DNA of 6,813 nucleotides from JASFQI01 sp050115555. Its GTDB lineage: Bacteria; Desulfobacterota; DSM-4660; Desulfatiglandales; HGW-15. The stretch's first letter is position 1. Every line of letters starts with the position of its first letter. Location of the stretch: contig JASFQI010000273.1 in assembly GCA_050115555.1 (NCBI GenBank), positions 1 to 6,813 of the forward strand. Reading direction: 5' to 3'. Below the pieces are notes generated by a model. That model had not been told where the DNA came from. It saw nothing but the letters and a program-made list of their open reading frames with translations, and did not search any database. Positions 1 to 6,813 of the stretch are shown piece after piece. Both the position numbers and the translations under genes were made by a program.

Positions 1-1
1 T

Positions 2-3000
2 GAAATCCACGAAACAGATAAGTTCTGCCCGACGTGCGGATACCCCCTCGGGTCCGGCGCGGCAGACTCGGAAACCCAAGCGGAGCCTGCTCGCGCATAC
101 ACCCCGAAGTTCTTGATCAAACGCGTCCTGACCACCCATGACGCCATCGAAGGCGAGAGAAAGACCGTAACCGTTCTGCTCACCGATGCAGCCGACTCCA
201 CCGCGTGGGGAGACGTCCTGGACCCGGAGGAAATACATCGGATTATGGACGGCTGCTTCCGCATCCTCATGGACGTGATCCACGCATACGGGGGAACTGT
301 GAACCAGTTCCGAGGCGACGGCCTCATGGCGCTTTTCGGTGCGCCTTCGGCGCTCGAGGACCACGCCTGCCGGGCCTGCCATGCCGCTCTCGAAATTCAG
401 AGCACCCTCCATGACTACGCACGGGACCTCCAGGTCCGGTACGGCATCCTTTTCAAGATGCGGATCGGCCTCAACTCCGGCACTGTCGTGGTGGGATCCA
501 TCGGAGACGATCTTCGCGCGGACTACACAGCCGACGGGGACACCACGAACCTCGCCGCGAGGATGGAAGCGCTCGCCGCGCCCGGCACCACCCTGGTCAC
601 GCGAAACACATACCTCCAGGCTCGGGAAAGGTTCGAGTTCAAACCCCTCGGAAAAACGGTGGTCAAGGGGAAAAAGGCGCCCCTTCCGATCTACGAACTC
701 AAGGGGCGCCGGCCGCTTCCATCACTCCGGGGAGACCGGGAAATTCACTCGGATCTGGTGGGCCGAGACGACGAACTCCGCCTTCTTCAGGACCGGACTC
801 GCAGCGCTTCGGCCGATCACGGCTCCATCATCAACCTCATCGGCGAGGCCGGCATCGGTAAATCCAGGCTGATCGCGGAATATCGCAAGGTTTTGAACTC
901 GAAGGATATTACGCTTCTTCAGGGGAGGGCCCTACACATCGGCCGGAACCTGAGTTTCCATCCTCTCATCGATGCGTTGAGGGGGTGGGCGGGCATCCTC
1001 CATGAGGAGACGGACGCGGAATCCCTTCAAAAGCTGGAAGGGCTCGTCCACCGCATCTCCCCTGAAGGAGATCTGGAGGGTGTTGTTCCTTTCCTCGCGA
1101 CGTTCATGGGGCTCCAGTTGTCGGCCCTTCACGCGGAGTGCGTGAGGGGGGTGGACGGGGAGGCGCTCGAAAAACTCATCCTGAAGGCCATAAGGGATCT
1201 CTTCGTGCGAGCAGGCCGAAATCGTACCCTCGTTCTCGTCCTCGAGGATCTCCAGTGGGCGGATCAAAGCACCCTGGAGTTCCTCGAGTCCTTGTGGCCT
1301 TTGGCCGAAAATCACTCCATCGTCTTTATTCACGTTTTACGGCCCGCCTATAGAAAAACGAGCAACCGCCTGCTCAAGGTCACGCACGAGCGATACGACC
1401 GTTTGACCCAGAACATATTCCTTACCCCTCTGAGCCAGGAGCAGGGCGTGCTTCTCCTGCGGAACCTCATGACGGGGCGCACGCTCCCCTCGTCGGTCGA
1501 ACAACGCCTCATCCGTCTGACCGAGGGCAATCCCTTCTTCATGGAAGAGATCCTTCGCGCCTTCCTGGACAGGGGGGTGATCCAGGCCCGGAGCGGGGGC
1601 TTTTCGGTGACCGACCTCATCAACACAGTGACGGTTCCGGACCGTATCCAGGATGTCCTGGCCGAGAGAATCGACCGACTGGACGAGTCCTGCAAGAACC
1701 TTCTCAAGGTCGCATCGGTGATCGGCCGGGGATTCTTCCACGCCATCCTGGCCCGGACTCTCGGAACCGCAGAGGGTTTCCTGCCCTGTATCGAGCAACT
1801 CAAGGAAAAGCAGTTCATCCTCGAGCGAGAGCGGATGGGCGAAGTGGAGTACCGGTTCAAACACGGCCTGCTCCAGGAGGCGGCCTACGAATCCATTCTG
1901 CTCCAGAAACGCAAAGATCTTCATCTTGCCGTGGCCGAGGCCACGAAAACCGTGTTTTCCGACCGCCTTCATGCGTTTTACGGCATCCTGGCCTATCACT
2001 ACGGCAAGGCCGAGGATTTGCAGAACGCGGAGACCTTCCTTCTCAAGGCCGCCGAAGAGGCGTCCCGCTCTTCAGCCTCGAATGAGGCTCTGACCTACTA
2101 TCAGGAAGCCCTGGAACTTTACCTGGAGCTCTCCCGGTTCGCGGACGGTCCAAAACCACAAAAGGTCGCCATGCTGGAAAAGAATATCGGCCTGGCGCTC
2201 TTTCACAAAGGACGTTACGGACAGGCCCTGGCCTATCTCGACCGTGTGCTGGAGCGAAGGGGCTTCCGGCCCTCCAAGGCCAGGACGGTCTTGAACCCGA
2301 GCCTTGGCCTCCATCTTCTGAGCCTGGTTCGCACGATCCGGCGTCCCCACCGAGACCCGGGGCGGCCGCCTACTGAGCGGGACCGCGAGAACTTCGACCT
2401 CATGGAAAAGCGTCTCATCTGTCTGGCGTACCTCGACCCCAAACGGTACTTCATTGAATTCCTGAGCTCGCTTCACTGGGCCCGAGACATCGACATTCGA
2501 GGCATCCCCAGCGGTCCTTCACGTTACTCCGGTGCGAGCGCCCTGTTTTCCTGGACCGGTTTCTCCTTCCCCTTGAGCCGAAGGATCCTCGAATACACCA
2601 AACCCATGATTCGCAGAGAGGATTTCAGAGAGCGCCTGGATCACATCCTTTTCAGCCTTTACTACGACTACTTCACAGGAAACTGGAAAACCCACGAGAC
2701 CTTTGACGAGGACCTCCTGGAACGGAACCTCGCGGTAGGACGGTTTTGGCATGTCTCGACCTATCTGTTCTTTATCTGTGCCATCCGGATCGGCCAGGGG
2801 CGCTTCGAGCCGGCTCACGCCCTGATGAACCGGCTGGTCGAAATCCTCGACACATACGAAAACGAGAACACGCGGGAATATGTCCACTCCCTTCGCCTCC
2901 ACGAAGCGATCAAGGCCCGGCGCCTGGCCGACGCGGAAGCATTCGCAGAGGAAGCCATTGCCTTCGCCCGGGAATCCAACCGGGAACCTGCCCTGTTTCA

Positions 3001-3616
3001 TTACATGGGCAACCAAGCGGTGATCCAGATCCTCGGACGGAGGCTTCCCGAGGCCCGCAGATCGCTGGACAGGGCCGAAGAAATCCTTGGGCGGCAATAC
3101 ATTCGCATCCCCTACTACCTGAGCGGCTTCCTCCGAGGTCGCTTTCTGCTCGATATCGTCGAATGGGAGGATACCGCCCTTTCCGGGCGCAGGAGCCCCG
3201 GTTGGTTCAAAGCACGACGGACTGCGCAGCGTGGCAGGCAAGCGTGGAGAAACAGCCGCAAGAACGCTGACCAGCGCCCCGAAATCTTCCGTCTCCTTGG
3301 CGTTCTCGCCTGGTTGCGTGGGCGGCAGCATGCCGCGATCGCCTGGTGGGAGAAGAGTCTCGCCGAAGGCCTTCGCCTGGCGAGTCGGATCGAGACGGCC
3401 CGGACATACCTGGAAATCGGGAAATGGCTTGCTCGAAGGGACAGCCGCATGGACACGTTCAATGGCCTTGAACCCCGGTTCTGTGTGGAAAAGGCTCAAA
3501 CCTTCCTTGAAGAAACAGGTCTGGCGTGGGACGTGGAAAATGGTTACGAAGCCGCATCCAATCCTCCCAGAGTGGTGTCGAAAAACGGCGAGAGGGCGTC
3601 CCAAGAAGGAGCGTAG
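2..3616 (+). CDS. Zinc-ribbon / class III nucleotidyl cyclase / AAA-type ATPase / TPR signalling protein (5' end outside window)
   Basis: The reading frame is open from the left edge, with 1204 residues visible before TAG at 3614-3616. A TTG at 113 is a possible start codon, but the frame upstream encodes FCPTCGYPL (positions 23-49), the second half of a zinc ribbon, then YTPKFLIK, the linker that typically precedes ERKTVTVL in this family. The true start is therefore upstream of the window. Domains in order: class III cyclase (about 158-703), with metal-binding Asp codons at 185 and 317 and transition-state Asn and Arg at 548 and 560; ATPase, with Walker A GEAGIGKS (842-865) and Walker B LVLVLED (1229-1249), and the family motifs EGNPFF (1523) and FKHGLLQEAAY (about 1856-1888); then a long helical TPR-like region to the end. 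I see no signal peptide or membrane segment in the visible part. It is probably cytosolic, making a cyclic nucleotide in response to ATP binding and an unknown partner. The position that usually carries an adenine-selecting Lys is Gln (codon 305), so the product (cAMP or otherwise) is unproven. The domain assignment is firm; the signal sensed is unknown. Confidence 0.93.
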   Translation, partial: EIHETDKFCPTCGYPLGSGAADSETQAEPARAYTPKFLIKRVLTTHDAIEGERKTVTVLLTDAADSTAWGDVLDPEEIHRIMDGCFRILMDVIHAYGGTVNQFRGDGLMALFGAPSALEDHACRACHAALEIQSTLHDYARDLQVRYGILFKMRIGLNSGTVVVGSIGDDLRADYTADGDTTNLAARMEALAAPGTTLVTRNTYLQARERFEFKPLGKTVVKGKKAPLPIYELKGRRPLPSLRGDREIHSDLVGRDDELRLLQDRTRSASADHGSIINLIGEAGIGKSRLIAEYRKVLNSKDITLLQGRALHIGRNLSFHPLIDALRGWAGILHEETDAESLQKLEGLVHRISPEGDLEGVVPFLATFMGLQLSALHAECVRGVDGEALEKLILKAIRDLFVRAGRNRTLVLVLEDLQWADQSTLEFLESLWPLAENHSIVFIHVLRPAYRKTSNRLLKVTHERYDRLTQNIFLTPLSQEQGVLLLRNLMTGRTLPSSVEQRLIRLTEGNPFFMEEILRAFLDRGVIQARSGGFSVTDLINTVTVPDRIQDVLAERIDRLDESCKNLLKVASVIGRGFFHAILARTLGTAEGFLPCIEQLKEKQFILERERMGEVEYRFKHGLLQEAAYESILLQKRKDLHLAVAEATKTVFSDRLHAFYGILAYHYGKAEDLQNAETFLLKAAEEASRSSASNEALTYYQEALELYLELSRFADGPKPQKVAMLEKNIGLALFHKGRYGQALAYLDRVLERRGFRPSKARTVLNPSLGLHLLSLVRTIRRPHRDPGRPPTERDRENFDLMEKRLICLAYLDPKRYFIEFLSSLHWARDIDIRGIPSGPSRYSGASALFSWTGFSFPLSRRILEYTKPMIRREDFRERLDHILFSLYYDYFTGNWKTHETFDEDLLERNLAVGRFWHVSTYLFFICAIRIGQGRFEPAHALMNRLVEILDTYENENTREYVHSLRLHEAIKARRLADAEAFAEEAIAFARESNREPALFHYMGNQAVIQILGRRLPEARRSLDRAEEILGRQYIRIPYYLSGFLRGRFLLDIVEWEDTALSGRRSPGWFKARRTAQRGRQAWRNSRKNADQRPEIFRLLGVLAWLRGRQHAAIAWWEKSLAEGLRLASRIETARTYLEIGKWLARRDSRMDTFNGLEPRFCVEKAQTFLEETGLAWDVENGYEAASNPPRVVSKNGERASQEGA

Positions 3617-3635
3617 CCGACAACGATTTCCCTGC

Positions 3636-3641
3636 GAGGAG
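3636..3641 (+). promoter_or_regulatory. Ribosome binding site of the glycyl radical enzyme gene
   Basis: GAGGAG lies six bases before the ATG at 3648. It decides the start: the frame stays open back to 3231, inside the cyclase gene, but residues upstream of 3648 show no family similarity, and the protein begins normally with a short N-terminus leading into RVEALRKAYF. Confidence 0.8.
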
Positions 3642-3647
3642 CAGACC

Positions 3648-6215
3648 ATGGCATCCGTTACGCTGCAGGACCTCTCCCTTCGCGACTGCCGTAAGACCGA
3701 TCGGGTCGAGGCCCTTCGCAAAGCCTACTTTCGTGCCGTACCGGAAATCTGCACGGAGCGGCCCTGTCTTCTCACAAAGTTCCACCTGGACCATGGGCTC
3801 TTTGAAAAGGAAACCATCACCATCCTGGACAAGGCCCGCGCCTACCGGTTTGTGCTTGAGAACCGCAAGGCCGTGGTCGTTCCGAACCTTGCGTACGACC
3901 GTGACATGCAGCCGTTTCGCTTCGACACGCTATCCCTTTTTGCCGGATCCACCACGAGCAAGTACAAGGGCGTTCCCGTGTTCCCCGAGTTTCTGGGGCT
4001 TTCTCTCTGGCCTGAACTCGGAACGATCCCGCGGCGTCCGGACAATCCATTTTATCTTTCCTCGGAGGCGGCCGACGACCTCAATCGAAGGGTCTTTCCC
4101 TTCTGGATAAAGGCCAACATCCACGAGCGGACTCGAAGTCGTTTCTACCCTCGGCAGGAAGGATGGGATGACCCGGACCGGCCCCTGACGTCGATTGAGC
4201 TCATGGAAAAACTCGTCTTCTTCCTGGCCAGCAAACCGAAATGCATCTCACACACGGTCCCCGATTTTTCCAAAGCGATTTCCAACGGCCTGAGAGCGCA
4301 AATCCACGTGGCGGCGGATCGGGGAAGGAACGCCGATAGCGCGTCCAAGAGGTTGTTCTACTCGGCTGTGTGCGAGGTCCTCGAGGGCATCATCGCTTAC
4401 TCCCGCCGCCTGGCCGATTCGGCGGAGGCCCTTGCGCAGCGGGAGGGAGATGCCGCCCGCAGGCACGAGCTTCGGGAATTGGCGGCCATTCACCGCCGGG
4501 TCCCCGAAGGTCCGGCAGAGTCCTTTCGCGATGCGCTCACCACCCTGTGGATGTGCTGGATTGCCGTTCACCTCGAAAACCCCGACGTGGGTCTAAGCCT
4601 CGGACGCCTGGACCAGCTGCTCTACCCCTACTATGTAAAAGACATGGAGCGCGGTAGCCTCGATCTCCAGAACGCCGTCGAGCTCCTCTGCTGCCTGTGG
4701 CTCAAAATCGGGGATCACGTTCCCTCCGTGCCGGAGGCTTCGGAGCAGCTCTTTGGGGGCACGGGATCCAATCAGGCGGTCACTGTCGGCGGCGTCGATG
4801 CAGCCGGCAAAAACGCCGTGAACGACCTCACGTACCTGATTCTTCGTGCCACGGAGCTGATGAGGCTGCGGGATCCGAACCTGAACGCACGGTACTGTCC
4901 CGGTGTATCCCCGGATACCTACCTTCGATGCCTCTGCGAGGTGAACGTGAGCACCGGGGCAACACCGGCCCTTCACAACGATCATGCCGTGATCAAGGCC
5001 CTTACGGCCTGCGGGGATACGTTGGAGCAGGCCCGCGACTATGCCGTGGTCGGCTGCGTGGAGCCGGGAAGTCAGGGGCGGTATTACGGGCACAGTGCAT
5101 CCCTTCTTCTCAACCTGACCTCCGTCCTCGAACTCACCCTTTTCGCCGGAAAGCACCGCCACACAGGGGAGCGCACCATCAACCGGGAAACCGATCCCCC
5201 GGACCGTCTCGATACCTTCGAGGCGTTCCTAAGGGCCTTCGAGACCCAGGCCCGTTGGCTGATCGCCCGGGCCACCGAACTCAACAATCAGTACGGAAAG
5301 ATTCACCAGGAAATTTACCCGACCCCGATCCTTTCCGCGCTCTTCGAGGGACCTATGGAAAATGGGAAGGATCTGATCGAGGGGGGTGCCCGAATCAACG
5401 CTTCCGGGGCCACCATCATCGGGCTTGCTGACGTGGCGGACTCCCTGACCGCCATTCAGACCCTGGTTTATAAGGAAAAGACCGTGACCTTTTCCGAGCT
5501 CCTGGACGCGCTTCGAAAAGACTTCCAGGGGCATGAAGCCCTGTACGCCCGCCTGAACAACTCTGACAGGACGCCCAAGTACGGGAACGACAACCCTGTA
5601 GCGGATGCAAACGCCCAATGGCTTGTGAAATTGCTTCACGGAATCTTCGACGCGACCCCGAACTACCGCGGGGGTCGGTATCGCGTCGGCTACTGGACCA
5701 TGACCAACCACGCGGGCCTGGGGCGCATCATGGGGGCCACACCGAACGGTCGGATGGCCGGAAAAAACTTTTCCAGCGGAATTACCCCTGTCTCCCGCAT
5801 GGCCCCCGACCTCGGCAACGCACTGCTCTCTGCGGCCTCGCTTCCCACTCAATGCCTGACCAGCGGCGTGGCGCTGAATCTCAAGTACACGCCCGAAATC
5901 GAGAATCCGGAGGACCTGCTCGACCGGTTCATGACATACACCAAGGCATACTTCAGCGACAGCGACCCAAAACCGGACGGCGGCATGGAAATCCAGTTCA
6001 ACGTCATCCGGCCCGAAACCCTGCTGAAAGCGTACGAACATCCGGAGCTACCGGAATATGCGGAACTCCTGGTGAGGGTCTCGGGATATACGGCCTATTT
6101 CAAGGACCTCAATCGCCAGATGCAGAGAGAGATCATCGAACGTACAATGTACCGCCTGTCCACCGGAGCCATGTTGGATTCCCAGCGGGTGTCGCTCAGA
6201 CCTCCTCAATCCTGA
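3648..6215 (+). CDS. Glycyl radical enzyme, pyruvate formate-lyase superfamily, substrate unknown
   Basis: The protein has 855 residues, normal to slightly long for GREs. The PFL-like barrel domain begins with RVEALRKAYF and EICTERPCLLT, then VFPEF (111-115), SLGRLDQ (317-323) and PYY. The thiyl-radical site is VVGCVEP, with Cys470 and Glu472. The glycyl-radical site is RVSGYTAYF, with Gly813, followed by the usual helix to EIIERT (833). The known mechanism is oxygen-sensitive: a radical-SAM enzyme makes the glycyl radical, which moves to the Cys and abstracts hydrogen from the substrate. Cys-x-Glu is typical of eliminases and decarboxylases rather than pyruvate formate-lyase, which has a Cys-Cys pair. 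Compared from memory with glycerol dehydratase, His202 seems kept, while the His-Ser pair and the Asp 14 residues after the Cys are replaced (Val314, Gly315, Ala484), so a simple diol dehydratase is unlikely. The tail after EIIERT is about 22 residues, longer than usual. The gene starts 31 bases after the cyclase gene. Enzyme class is near certain; substrate is unassigned. Confidence 0.95.
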   Translation: MASVTLQDLSLRDCRKTDRVEALRKAYFRAVPEICTERPCLLTKFHLDHGLFEKETITILDKARAYRFVLENRKAVVVPNLAYDRDMQPFRFDTLSLFAGSTTSKYKGVPVFPEFLGLSLWPELGTIPRRPDNPFYLSSEAADDLNRRVFPFWIKANIHERTRSRFYPRQEGWDDPDRPLTSIELMEKLVFFLASKPKCISHTVPDFSKAISNGLRAQIHVAADRGRNADSASKRLFYSAVCEVLEGIIAYSRRLADSAEALAQREGDAARRHELRELAAIHRRVPEGPAESFRDALTTLWMCWIAVHLENPDVGLSLGRLDQLLYPYYVKDMERGSLDLQNAVELLCCLWLKIGDHVPSVPEASEQLFGGTGSNQAVTVGGVDAAGKNAVNDLTYLILRATELMRLRDPNLNARYCPGVSPDTYLRCLCEVNVSTGATPALHNDHAVIKALTACGDTLEQARDYAVVGCVEPGSQGRYYGHSASLLLNLTSVLELTLFAGKHRHTGERTINRETDPPDRLDTFEAFLRAFETQARWLIARATELNNQYGKIHQEIYPTPILSALFEGPMENGKDLIEGGARINASGATIIGLADVADSLTAIQTLVYKEKTVTFSELLDALRKDFQGHEALYARLNNSDRTPKYGNDNPVADANAQWLVKLLHGIFDATPNYRGGRYRVGYWTMTNHAGLGRIMGATPNGRMAGKNFSSGITPVSRMAPDLGNALLSAASLPTQCLTSGVALNLKYTPEIENPEDLLDRFMTYTKAYFSDSDPKPDGGMEIQFNVIRPETLLKAYEHPELPEYAELLVRVSGYTAYFKDLNRQMQREIIERTMYRLSTGAMLDSQRVSLRPPQS

Positions 6216-6240
6216 AAGCTTCGGTCACGGGCTGCTCGCA

Positions 6241-6262
6241 CCTCCTTTTCGCGAAAAGGAGG
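6241..6262. repeat. Perfect 22-bp palindrome (hairpin) between the GRE and SCP2 genes
   Basis: The left arm CCTCCTTTT and right arm AAAAGGAGG flank CGCG; the whole 22 bases equal their own reverse complement. In RNA this gives a 9-bp stem with a CGCG loop. The bases after it (CGTTTCATC) are a poor U-tract, so a classical strong terminator is doubtful. A weak or partial terminator, an mRNA-stabilising or processing hairpin, or an operator for a dimeric protein are all possible. The right arm contains a GGAGG that resembles a ribosome binding site, but no start codon lies at a suitable distance from it. Confidence 0.8.
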
Positions 6263-6271
6263 CGTTTCATC

Positions 6272-6276
6272 AGGAG
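6272..6276 (+). promoter_or_regulatory. Ribosome binding site of the SCP2-domain gene
   Basis: AGGAG lies seven bases before the ATG at 6284. It supports that start over the longer open frame running back into the GRE gene, and it stands outside the palindrome, so the hairpin need not block translation. Confidence 0.75.
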
Positions 6277-6283
6277 AAGCGTC

Positions 6284-6796
6284 ATGTTGAGCGCCATCGG
6301 CTCCGTCCTTTTCTACGGCCCCTTCCGCATCGGATTCGGCTTCCTTCTCGGGGCCCTGGTCGTTCGTCTCTGGTCCAGGGCCCTGGGCAAGGAAATCGGC
6401 GCAAGGCTCGACGACGCGGCCCTGGAACTCCTGCTCCGTTTCATGGATCTGTGGTGCAGGTTGAACGGCAAGTATCGAAGCCGCCATCTGAAAGGGTTCA
6501 GCGGCGTCTACCTCTTCAAGACGCGCGACGGCCTCGTGGCCGCCTCCTTTACCTTTGAAAACGATGACATGACCGTGAGCGGGGAGGCCGTGGAGGATTG
6601 GGACGTGGCCGTGGTGTTCAAAAACGCCCGCGCCCTTCGCAGTTCCCTGAAAGACATCCTTTTCAAGGGGCGCATGGATATCCTGGACCTGATGCTGAAA
6701 AATGAAGTGGAGATCCAGGGAAACATCAACCTTATTTTCAAGTTCCTTTACATGGTCAACGACCTGCGAAACGCCCTGCCTTTCCCCACGGGGTAA
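6284..6796 (+). CDS. Small SCP2 (sterol carrier) domain protein with hydrophobic N-terminus
   Basis: The protein has 170 residues, TAA at 6794-6796. Residues about 5-30 are hydrophobic with few charges (SVLFYGPF, then FGFLLGALVV) and could be a membrane anchor or an amphipathic helix; there is no clear cleavage site. From about residue 70 the sequence reads like an SCP2 domain: GVYLFKTRDG, beta-strand-like AASFTF, DVAVVFKNA, DILFKGRMDILDLML, and the C-terminal signature NEVEIQGNINLIFKF (140-154). SCP2 domains form a hydrophobic pocket that binds sterols, fatty acyl groups or other lipophilic molecules; no catalytic residues are expected. The gene lies 68 bases after the GRE gene on the same strand. 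A role in holding a hydrophobic substrate or product of the GRE near the membrane is an inference from context. Fold assignment comes from motif recognition and is fairly strong; ligand unknown. Confidence 0.82.
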   Translation: MLSAIGSVLFYGPFRIGFGFLLGALVVRLWSRALGKEIGARLDDAALELLLRFMDLWCRLNGKYRSRHLKGFSGVYLFKTRDGLVAASFTFENDDMTVSGEAVEDWDVAVVFKNARALRSSLKDILFKGRMDILDLMLKNEVEIQGNINLIFKFLYMVNDLRNALPFPTG

Positions 6797-6800
6797 TGTG

Positions 6801-6813
6801 ATGCCCTATCCCC
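6801..6813 (+). CDS. Probable start of the next gene in the operon (cut by right edge)
   Basis: An ATG four bases after the SCP2 stop opens a frame reading Met-Pro-Tyr-Pro before the window ends; an in-frame GTG at 6798 is an alternative start. The only nearby ribosome-site-like sequence is GGGG at 6790-6793. Tight spacing suggests a co-transcribed gene. Four codons cannot show its function; a GRE-activating radical-SAM enzyme would fit the operon but is only a guess. Confidence 0.35.

Noticed and set aside
3231..3647. In-frame open extension upstream of the GRE start, overlapping the cyclase gene
   Set aside because: It overlaps a well-supported coding region in another frame, its translation shows no family similarity, and the ATG at 3648 has a good ribosome site and gives a normal GRE N-terminus.
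2519..3721. 400-codon open frame on the minus strand
   Set aside because: It lies antisense to the cyclase gene and into the GRE start; GC-rich coding DNA often leaves such frames open, and the translation has no recognisable domain.
4689..4694. Cys-Cys pair (residues 348-349) in the GRE as a possible pyruvate formate-lyase active site
   Set aside because: It lies about 120 residues before the true thiyl site, in a helix-like ELLCCLWLKI segment; the catalytic Cys is in GCVEP at residue 470.
5229..6041. 270-codon open frame on the minus strand within the GRE gene
   Set aside because: It is antisense to the most conserved part of the GRE, including its C-terminal half, and shows no domain or convincing start context.
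6241..6270. Strong intrinsic terminator after the GRE gene
   Set aside because: The stem is good, but the following bases hold only a short TTT and no run of T, so I keep it as a palindrome of unknown role.
5618..6283. Upstream open extension of the SCP2 gene through the end of the GRE gene, suggesting a longer protein
   Set aside because: The extension is an out-of-frame shadow of the GRE rich in Arg, Gly and Pro; the SCP2 gene has its own ribosome site and ATG at 6284.

Overview
The window is GC-rich and gene-dense, and all supported genes lie on the + strand. It holds the distal part of one very large signalling gene, a complete glycyl radical enzyme (GRE) gene, a complete small gene with an SCP2-type (sterol carrier protein 2) lipid-binding domain, and probably the first few codons of a fourth gene. 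A GRE indicates anaerobic metabolism. The gene content, together with the large zinc-ribbon/cyclase/ATPase/TPR signalling protein, would suit an anaerobic Desulfobacterota (deltaproteobacterial) sulfate reducer or syntroph, but this placement is an inference from gene style and composition, not a proof.

Region by region. Positions 2-3616 encode a multidomain protein open at the left edge: the end of a zinc ribbon, a class III nucleotidyl cyclase domain, a STAND/AAA-like ATPase with clear Walker A and B motifs, and a long alpha-helical TPR-like C-terminal half. Positions 3648-6215 encode an 855-residue GRE of the pyruvate formate-lyase superfamily with an intact Gly-Cys-Val-Glu thiyl-radical motif (Cys470) and an intact Arg-Val-Ser-Gly-Tyr glycyl-radical motif (Gly813). 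A 68-base gap carries a perfect 22-bp palindrome. Positions 6284-6796 encode a 170-residue SCP2-domain protein with a hydrophobic N-terminus. An ATG at 6801, four bases past that stop, probably opens the next gene.

How the genes may work together. Spacing is short (31, 68 and 4 bases) and each complete gene has a good ribosome binding site, so an operon is plausible. The GRE has the hallmarks of an active radical enzyme, but at positions where I recall substrate-binding residues in glycerol dehydratase it differs, so I do not assign a substrate. An SCP2 protein next to a GRE suggests a hydrophobic substrate or product, and the upstream cyclase/ATPase could be the sensor for the pathway. No radical-SAM activating enzyme lies inside the window. 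The GRE needs one, and the gene starting at 6801 or a gene farther away could supply it. The GRE/SCP2 pairing is the most interesting item here.
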